DNA from: a bacterium
GTDB lineage: Bacteria; JAUVQV01; DATDCY01
Reading direction: 5' to 3'
NCBI GenBank assembly: GCA_036524115.1
Contig: DATDCY010000368.1
Coordinates: forward strand, 1-13,704
DNA: 13,704 bases
The notes under the pieces were generated by a model that worked only from the letters and a program-made list of their open reading frames with translations, ran no database searches and had not been told where the DNA came from. Positions 9,001 through 13,704 of the stretch are shown here, in pieces. A program made the translations under genes and the position numbers. The number at the start of each line of letters is the position of its first letter. The stretch's first letter is position 1.

Positions 9001-9366
9001 GACCGCGGTTTCACCGGAAACCTGAACGTGGCGGAGCTCGAGACGCACCGGCTGCCCCTCGCGGTCAACTTCTTCCACCCGTCGGGCATCGGCGCCGGCG
9101 TGAAGGCGACGTGGTACGACCAGAAGGGGACGTTCCTGAAGCCGGACGCCGCGACCCCGACGCCGGACAACTACGCCGCGGACTCCGACCGGTTCTGGCT
9201 GGTCGATGCGGCGGTCACCTACCGCCTGCCGCTGCGGCACGGCACGATCGTCGTCGGCGTGCAGAACCTCTTCGACGAGGAGTTCAAGTACCAGGACACC
9301 GACGTCAACAACCCCTCGGTCCAGCCGGGCCGGACCGTCTTCGCGAAGATCAACCTGTCGCTGTAG
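6076..9366 (+). CDS. FecR-TPR-outer-membrane beta-barrel fusion protein
   Basis: The 1096-residue protein has a Sec signal peptide (cleavage after TASA, about residue 28). A periplasmic FecR domain follows (about 35-190, with the hallmark GVEGTEF at 136-142), then a run of tetratricopeptide repeats (about 218-550, e.g. ADLDQALKADPKNADALAL). From about 625 to the end is a TonB-receptor-like barrel: alternating aromatic/polar strands, NLFDEEFKYQD near the end and a terminal KINLSL. No TonB box or plug domain is visible, so it resembles a receptor barrel without its gate. The start is ATG 6076, seven bases after AAGGAGG; the upstream in-frame ATG at 6028 lacks such a site. It is the third gene of the secreted protein/cyclase operon. 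FecR domains normally relay outer-membrane signals, and TPRs bind partners. Here both are built into the barrel, so a link to the periplasmic CHASE2 sensor is plausible but unproven. I recall similar fusions elsewhere, so the architecture is probably not unique. Confidence 0.9.
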   Translation: MMRRQPGAAGLLVFTVVAAALAGGTASAATCEKWAGKVVSAQGVVEVKLAGETRWAPVKLDEPYCPGDTIRTDRRSRADIALSTHPLLRLDQNSTVTLGGMKDERTSLVDMLGGAVLFFSRVTRSLDVKTASVNAGVEGTEFLLRVEQGRTDLTVFEGKVLASNAAGGLAVTTGQSAVTETGKAPVYRTVVRPRDAVQWALYYPPVLAAAPAGLKQDDPRALAARAAQALAVGRVEEAAADLDQALKADPKNADALALQAVVAVTQNDKAKALELAGKAVDAGPTSAAARIALSYAQQARFDLEAAFASVKHAVELEPGNALAWARLAELQASFGDLGVSLASATKAVAANPDLSRTQTVLGFAYLTSVKTAKAAATFEKAIQLDNADPLPRLGLGLSRIRDGRLEEGRRDLEIAMSLDADNALIRSYLGKAYYEEKRDKLAAGQYEMAKSLDPSDPTPYFYGAIQKQTENRPVEALAEMEKAVELNDNRAVYRSRLLLDGDHAARSASIGRIYNDLGFQRRALVEGWQSVNLDPANYSAHRLQADLDAALPRREIARVSELLQSQLLQPVNITPVQPRLAESSLLSVSTGGPSELSFNEFNPLFERNRLALQANGILAEQDTAGEEVVVSGLYDTVSVSAGQYHYRTDGFRENDDLKDDLYDVFAQWSPTPRTSLQAEFRSRDSEFGDRMLNFYPDVFSRGLRQEPEYSLLRVGGHQQFAPGSDLIASFMYKDSNYPATVADPGVSLFETTDDERAYIAEAQYLGRARRVNVIAGGGYVSSDGTNDTSFAFDPDPTFSFSDTASIDRTHANGYAYLLVNYLRNATATVGVSYDDVRSDAAEIYDRTQWNPKLGLTWNPAAGTTLRAAAFRVLKRTLVTEQTLEPTQVAGFNQFYDEINSTDYWTYGVGVDQKFTSRLYAGLEAERRNLKVPYEFSFPDGTPGRADWTEKTASAYACWAPHDWFSLTAGYQYEKLDRGFTGNLNVAELETHRLPLAVNFFHPSGIGAGVKATWYDQKGTFLKPDAATPTPDNYAADSDRFWLVDAAVTYRLPLRHGTIVVGVQNLFDEEFKYQDTDVNNPSVQPGRTVFAKINLSL

Positions 9367-9388
9367 GCCGGCGGCGGGAGCGCACGTG

Positions 9389-9421
9389 CCGGGGGAGGGC
9401 GGCCACTTCGCTCTCCCCCGG
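9389..9421. terminator. GC hairpin between convergent genes (likely bidirectional terminator)
   Basis: Bases 9389-9400 (CCGGGGGAGGGC) pair with 9410-9421 (GCTCTCCCCCGG) over 12 bp with one G-U, leaving a 9-nt loop. The hairpin sits in the 63-bp gap between the 3' ends of the FecR-TPR-barrel gene and the minus-strand phosphodiesterase gene. As with the hairpin at 1348-1380, there is no T-tract. Confidence 0.65.
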
Positions 9422-9429
9422 AGGCGCGC

Positions 9430-10197
9430 CTAGAGCAGGATCGCCTCGCCGTCCTTGAGGAACTCGATGTCCTTGCGGCGCAGCCCCTGGATCTCGGCCT
9501 CGATCTCCTGCGCGAACTGCGGCTTGAGGTGCATGACGAAGATCTTCTTCGGCGGCCGGGACAGCTTGGCGATCTCGCGCTCGAGCAGGGCGGGCGTGAG
9601 GTGGCCATACGCCAGCGCCAGCCGCTCCAGCCGGTTCGGCAACGAGGCCTCCGTGATGACGTACTTCACCCCGCGCCGCGACACCCGCCCCCAGAACCGC
9701 TCGGTGGGGCCGGTGTCGCCCGTGTAGGCGAGGGCCTTCTTCTCCGGCGTCTCGACGATGTAGCCGTACGCGGGCACCGGGTGGGCCACCCGCTCCATGG
9801 TGATCCGGTAATCGCCGAGGCGGACCGGCCGCGTCGTGCCGATGCTCCGGAACCGCAGCGCCGGACGCGCGGGCGACGGGATGCGGGTGAAATCCGGCCA
9901 GATGCGGTCGTTGAAGATGCACGTGCGCACGTCGTCGAGGACGCTCTTCGCGCCGAGGACGGTGACGGTCGTCCCGGTCCCCCGCGTCACGAGGTTGTCC
10001 AGCAGGAACGGGATCCCCTTGATGTGGTCGAAGTGCGCGTGCGTCAGGAGGATCCAGGAGAGGTTGCGCTCCTCCCGGATGTTCAGGGTGAGCCCGATCG
10101 TGCCGGCGTCCAGCAGGACCTTCCCGTCGATGAGGAAGGCGGGGCAGTTGTGCCCCGGCACCTCGGAGCCGGCGGAACCCAGCACCTTGATGATCAC
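9430..10197 (-). CDS. Metallo-beta-lactamase-fold hydrolase, probable class II 3',5'-cyclic-nucleotide phosphodiesterase
   Basis: The 255-residue cytosolic enzyme is predicted to hydrolyse cyclic nucleotides, with two metal ions at the active site. The metal-binding motif THAHFDH provides His53, His55, Asp57 and His58. Further likely ligands are His139, Asp161 (YTGDTG), His199 (GHLTP) and His223 (MHLKPQ). The segment FNDRIWPDF (95-103) matches a signature I associate with class II phosphodiesterases (yeast PDE1, Vibrio CpdP), and it argues against RNase Z or a generic hydrolase. GTG 10197 is chosen because the fold starts at once (VIIKVLGSAGSE) and an AGGGAGGG purine run lies a short distance upstream. 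The frame stays open far upstream by GC bias only. No signal peptide is present. The gene converges on the cyclase operon and diverges from the Liv operon. Assignment to the MBL fold is secure; cyclic-nucleotide substrate is likely but untested. Confidence 0.82.
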   Translation of the reverse strand: MIIKVLGSAGSEVPGHNCPAFLIDGKVLLDAGTIGLTLNIREERNLSWILLTHAHFDHIKGIPFLLDNLVTRGTGTTVTVLGAKSVLDDVRTCIFNDRIWPDFTRIPSPARPALRFRSIGTTRPVRLGDYRITMERVAHPVPAYGYIVETPEKKALAYTGDTGPTERFWGRVSRRGVKYVITEASLPNRLERLALAYGHLTPALLEREIAKLSRPPKKIFVMHLKPQFAQEIEAEIQGLRRKDIEFLKDGEAILL

Positions 10198-10279
10198 CGG
10201 AGGGCGCCCTCCCTCTCGTGGACCCGTCTCGACAATTGCCCCGGCCCGGTGCGCTGACGGCCAGCGCACGGTTCTCCGG

Positions 10280-10308
10280 ATTCTCCGGTTGCCGACAGCT
10301 GTTGTCAA
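10280..10308 (-). promoter_or_regulatory. Candidate sigma-70 promoter for the phosphodiesterase gene
   Basis: Read on the minus strand, a perfect TTGACA (10308-10303) is followed after 17 bp by GAGAAT (10285-10280, four of six matches to TATAAT). Transcription would start near 10272, giving a leader of about 75 nt before GTG 10197. The spacer contains the palindrome ACAGCTGT (10295-10302), and the -10 lies within two tandem TTCTCCGG copies (plus-strand 10272-10279 and 10281-10288), possible regulator sites. Confidence 0.5.
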
Positions 10309-10355
10309 GGTGGCGCCGCCGGCGTGCTTTCGCCCCGCGCCGGCGCCGCATCGGC

Positions 10356-10361
10356 TATAAT
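10356..10361 (+). promoter_or_regulatory. Consensus -10 element for the Liv operon
   Basis: TATAAT is a perfect -10 hexamer placed 28 bp before ATG 10390, implying a short leader of about 20 nt. No TTGACA-like -35 is present at 16-18 bp upstream, where the sequence is pure GC, so an activator may be needed. The short leader contains TCCCC (10361-10365) and GGGGA (10376-10380), which could pair and partly mask the GGGGAGAG ribosome site. Confidence 0.5.
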
Positions 10362-10389
10362 CCCCCGAGACTTCAGGGGAGAGAGCGCA

Positions 10390-11532
10390 ATGACGAGATC
10401 GCACCGTTCGATCCTGACCGCAGCGGCGCTGGGCGCCTGCTGCGCCGTCCTCATCGCCACGGCCGTCCCCGCGCGCGCCGCCGGCGAGCCGATCCGCCTC
10501 GGCGTCGCCGGGCCGCAGTCCGGCGACCTCGCCTCCTACGGCATTCCCTCGGCGCGGGCCGCCGAGCTCGTCGTCAAGGCGATCAACGCGAAGGGCGGGG
10601 TGCTCGGCCGGCAGGTGGAGGTCGTCGTCGAGGACGACGTCTGCAAACCGGAGATCGCCACGAACACCGCGGGCAAGCTCGTCTCCGCGAAGGTCAGCGT
10701 CGTGCTCGGGCACGTCTGCAGCGGCGCGACCAAGCCCGCGCTCGGCATCTACCGGGACGCGGGGATCATCGCGATGTCTCCCGCGGCGACGAACCCCGAG
10801 CTGACGCAGAGCGGCCAGTACCCCAACTTCTACCGCACCATCGCCCCCGACGACGCCCAGGCGCGCCTCGACGTCGACTTCGTCCTGGGGACGCTCAAGG
10901 CGAAGAGGATCGCGATTCTGCACGACAAGCAGGACTACGGCCGCGGCTTCGCCGAGTACGCGAAGAAGTTCATCGAGGCCTCCGGCGGCACGGGCGAGGT
11001 CGTCCTCTTCGAGGGGATCACGCCCGGCGCGGTCGACTACACCGCCATCGTGAACAAGGTCCGCTACGCCGGAGCCGATGCCGTGATCTACGGCGGCTAC
11101 CACCCCGAGGCCTCGAAGCTGGTCATGGCCATGCGCAAGAAGCAGGTCAACCTGCCGTTCGTCTCCGACGACGGCGTCAAGGACGTCACCTTCATCAAGG
11201 TCGCCGGCGCCTTCGCCGAGGGCGTCTACGCGTCGGGCCCGCGCGACACCTCGACCAACCCGCTGGCGGTCGCAGCGCTGGCGGCCCACCGCGCCGCCTA
11301 CGGCACCGAGGCCGGGGCCTTCTACCTCAACGCCTGGGCGGGGACGCAGGCGCTGCTCAACGCCATCGCCAAGGCGGGCTCGACGGACCAGGCCGCGATC
11401 GCCAAGGCGCTGCACGGCGAGTACGTCGAGACGCCGCTCGGCAGGATCCGCTTTGACGCCCGCGGGGACGCCGAGGGCGTCGGCTTCGCGATGTACCAGG
11501 TGAAGAACGGCGCGTACGTCGAGGTCAAGTAG
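10390..11532 (+). CDS. livK: Branched-chain amino acid ABC transporter, periplasmic substrate-binding protein
   Basis: The 380-residue protein captures branched-chain amino acids (or a related small amino acid or amide) in the periplasm and delivers them to the LivHM permease. It has a signal peptide (basic MTRSHR, Ala/Leu/Val-rich core, cleavage expected after ARA at residue 30), then a two-lobed type I periplasmic binding fold (IRLGVAGPQSGDLASYG onward). Cys85 (DDVCKP) and Cys110 (GHVCSG) are 25 residues apart, matching the conserved disulfide of E. coli LivJ/LivK. MSPAATNPELT and FYRTIAPDD are ligand-site regions of the family. ATG 10390 follows GGGGAGAG and begins the signal peptide; an upstream in-frame extension is rejected. 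It is the first gene of the operon, 57 bases before the permease gene. The exact ligand cannot be told from sequence, since relatives bind Leu/Ile/Val, amides or urea. Confidence 0.93.
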   Translation: MTRSHRSILTAAALGACCAVLIATAVPARAAGEPIRLGVAGPQSGDLASYGIPSARAAELVVKAINAKGGVLGRQVEVVVEDDVCKPEIATNTAGKLVSAKVSVVLGHVCSGATKPALGIYRDAGIIAMSPAATNPELTQSGQYPNFYRTIAPDDAQARLDVDFVLGTLKAKRIAILHDKQDYGRGFAEYAKKFIEASGGTGEVVLFEGITPGAVDYTAIVNKVRYAGADAVIYGGYHPEASKLVMAMRKKQVNLPFVSDDGVKDVTFIKVAGAFAEGVYASGPRDTSTNPLAVAALAAHRAAYGTEAGAFYLNAWAGTQALLNAIAKAGSTDQAAIAKALHGEYVETPLGRIRFDARGDAEGVGFAMYQVKNGAYVEVK

Positions 11533-11548
11533 CGCCGCGGGCCGACGA

Positions 11549-11566
11549 TCCGCGCGGTTGCGCGGA
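11549..11566 (+). other. Intergenic hairpin between binding-protein and permease genes
   Basis: TCCGCGC (11549-11555) and GCGCGGA (11560-11566) form a perfect 7-bp stem around a GGTT loop, 17 bases after the binding-protein stop. With no T-tract it is unlikely to stop all transcription. A stem here is a common way to stabilise the binding-protein message and let it accumulate above the permease message. Confidence 0.55.
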
Positions 11567-11589
11567 CCCAACAGGACAGTCCCTGGCGC

Positions 11590-12488
11590 ATGGACTACTT
11601 CCTCCAGCTCTTCTTCAGCGGCCTGACGCGCGGGAGCATCTACGCGCTCATCGCGCTCGGCTACACCATGGTCTACGGGATTCTCGAGCTGATCAACTTC
11701 GCGCACGGGGAGATCTACATGATCGGCGCCTTCACGGGCCTGGTCGCCGCCTCCCTGCTCGCACCCGCGGGGCTGCCGGCGTCGCTCGTGCTGGCGCTCG
11801 CCGCCGCCGCGGCCGTGGCCTGGGCCGTCGCCTGGGGCCTGGTCGTCGAGCGCTTCGCCTACCGGCCGCTGCGCGCCGCCCCCCGGCTGGCGCCGCTGAT
11901 CAGCGCCATCGGCGTCTCCATCCTGCTGCAGAACTTCGTCCTGCTCGCGCAGACCCCGGACTTCGTCTCGTTCCCGAACCTGGTCCCGGAGCTCCCCTGG
12001 CTCTCGCGTCGGACCGACCTCGTCGGGCCGACGGAGATCGCGATCCTCGGCGTCACCGCGGCGGCGATGCTCGGCCTGACGCTCTTCGTGCGGGGCACGC
12101 GCACCGGGCGGGCGATGCGCGCGGTGGCACAGGACCGCACCATGGCGCTGCTCTGCGGGGTCGACGTCGACCGCGTCGTCGCGGTCACCTTTGCGGTCGG
12201 CTCCGCGCTGGCAGCCCTCGGCGGCGTGCTCATCGGCTCGCACGTCGGGCAGATCAACTTCTCGATCGGCTTCCTCGCCGGGATCAAGGCCTTCACGGCC
12301 GCGGTGCTCGGCGGCATCGGCAGCATCCCCGGCGCGGTGCTTGGCGGCTTCGTGCTCGGCTGGGCCGAGAGCTTCGCGGCCGGCTACGTCTCGAGCGCCT
12401 ACGAGGACGCGTTCGCGTTCTGCCTGCTCGTGCTCGTCCTCACCGTGCGGCCCTCGGGCCTGCTCGGCGACGCCTCGGGGGGGCGGGC

Positions 12489-12492
<4 letters not shown>
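11590..12492 (+). CDS. livH: Branched-chain amino acid ABC transporter, permease LivH
   Basis: The 300-residue inner-membrane permease forms one half of the Liv translocation channel. It is hydrophobic throughout, with about eight predicted transmembrane segments. Conserved LivH stretches are visible in order: ALIALGYTMVYGILELINFA (residues 19-38) running into HGEIYMIGAF, an FAYRPLR segment, LISAIGVSILLQN, and KAFTAAVLGGIGSIPGAVLG. The last is a family hallmark beside the ATPase-contact loop. Its length is close to E. coli LivH (308). The ATG at 11590 has only a weak ribosome site (AGGA about 14 bases upstream), so lower translation than the binding protein is expected. The stop overlaps the start of the next gene by four bases (GTGA), which implies translational coupling to LivM. 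Confidence 0.95.
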
Positions 12493-13690
<1,198 letters not shown>

Positions 13691-13694
<4 letters not shown>

Positions 13695-13704
13695 CGGGCG
13701 CGCC
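13691..13704 (+). CDS. Start of the next gene, probably the Liv ATPase LivG (cut by window edge)
   Basis: GTG 13691 overlaps the LivM stop in the same GTGA arrangement that joins LivH to LivM, and reads Met-Thr-Gly-Ala before the window ends. In Liv operons the ATPase genes livG and livF usually follow livM. Only four codons are visible, so the identity is inferred from context alone. Confidence 0.4.

Noticed and set aside
5941-9240. 1099-codon open frame on the minus strand opposite the FecR-TPR-barrel gene
   Set aside because: Long antisense frames are expected in DNA with this GC bias. Its translation is low-complexity Arg/Val/Glu-rich with no fold or motif, whereas the plus strand has a full domain architecture.
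10324-10389. Longer N terminus for the Liv binding protein
   Set aside because: It would overlap the TATAAT element and displace the signal peptide; GGGGAGAG precedes ATG 10390.
10429-10443. Lipobox-like LGAC in the Liv binding-protein leader, suggesting a lipoprotein
   Set aside because: The hydrophobic core continues past the Cys and ends at a normal ARA cleavage site, so an ordinary Sec signal is more likely.
10198-12243. Upstream extension of the phosphodiesterase frame on the minus strand to 937 codons
   Set aside because: The extension runs antisense to livK and livH, is low-complexity Arg/Asp/Gly-rich, and the enzyme fold starts exactly at GTG 10197.

Overview
The window is high-GC DNA (by eye around 65-70% G+C, with strong GC preference at third codon positions). 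It comes from a Gram-negative, double-membraned bacterium: there is an outer-membrane-type beta-barrel protein, a periplasmic CHASE2 sensor and a Liv-type ABC importer. The gene set and protein style recall Desulfobacterota/Desulfuromonadia ('Deltaproteobacteria') or similar environmental lineages. That assignment is from memory of similar proteins, not from a search, and is only a lean. There are no rRNA, tRNA or CRISPR signals and no recognisable insertion sequence.

Layout. (1) 1-1296: the 3' part of a collagen-like surface protein, with 119 uninterrupted Gly-X-Y triplets followed by a small six-cysteine C-terminal domain. (2) 1409-1804, minus strand: a small membrane protein that converges on the collagen gene, with a strong GC hairpin between them and a nested palindrome at its 5' end. 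(3) 1805-2227: a gene-free stretch with an AT-rich island (about 1870-2035) and a potentially structured, G-run-containing leader. (4) 2228-9366: three co-directional genes that look like one operon. They encode a secreted protein with two cysteine-paired Ig/PKD-like modules, a CHASE2 class III nucleotide cyclase, and a 1096-residue FecR-TPR-beta-barrel fusion. (5) 9430-10197, minus strand: a metallo-beta-lactamase-fold enzyme that best fits class II cyclic-nucleotide phosphodiesterase, convergent with the operon and separated from it by a hairpin. (6) 10390 to the window end: the start of a branched-chain amino acid (Liv) ABC transporter operon. It has a periplasmic binding protein, the permeases LivH and LivM (overlapping by GTGA), and the first few codons of a further gene, probably livG.

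How the parts may work together. The central block reads as an envelope-sensing circuit. A secreted adhesin-like protein and an outer-membrane barrel carrying periplasmic FecR and TPR domains share an operon with a cyclase whose CHASE2 sensor faces the periplasm. A likely cyclic-nucleotide phosphodiesterase sits directly downstream on the other strand, so synthesis and breakdown of the messenger would be encoded side by side. The individual families are known; the circuit is inference. The cyclase lacks the usual substrate-specifying lysine (Asn546 instead), so its product cannot be assumed to be cAMP. The Liv operon and the phosphodiesterase are divergently transcribed from a 192-bp spacer that contains recognisable promoter elements for both directions.
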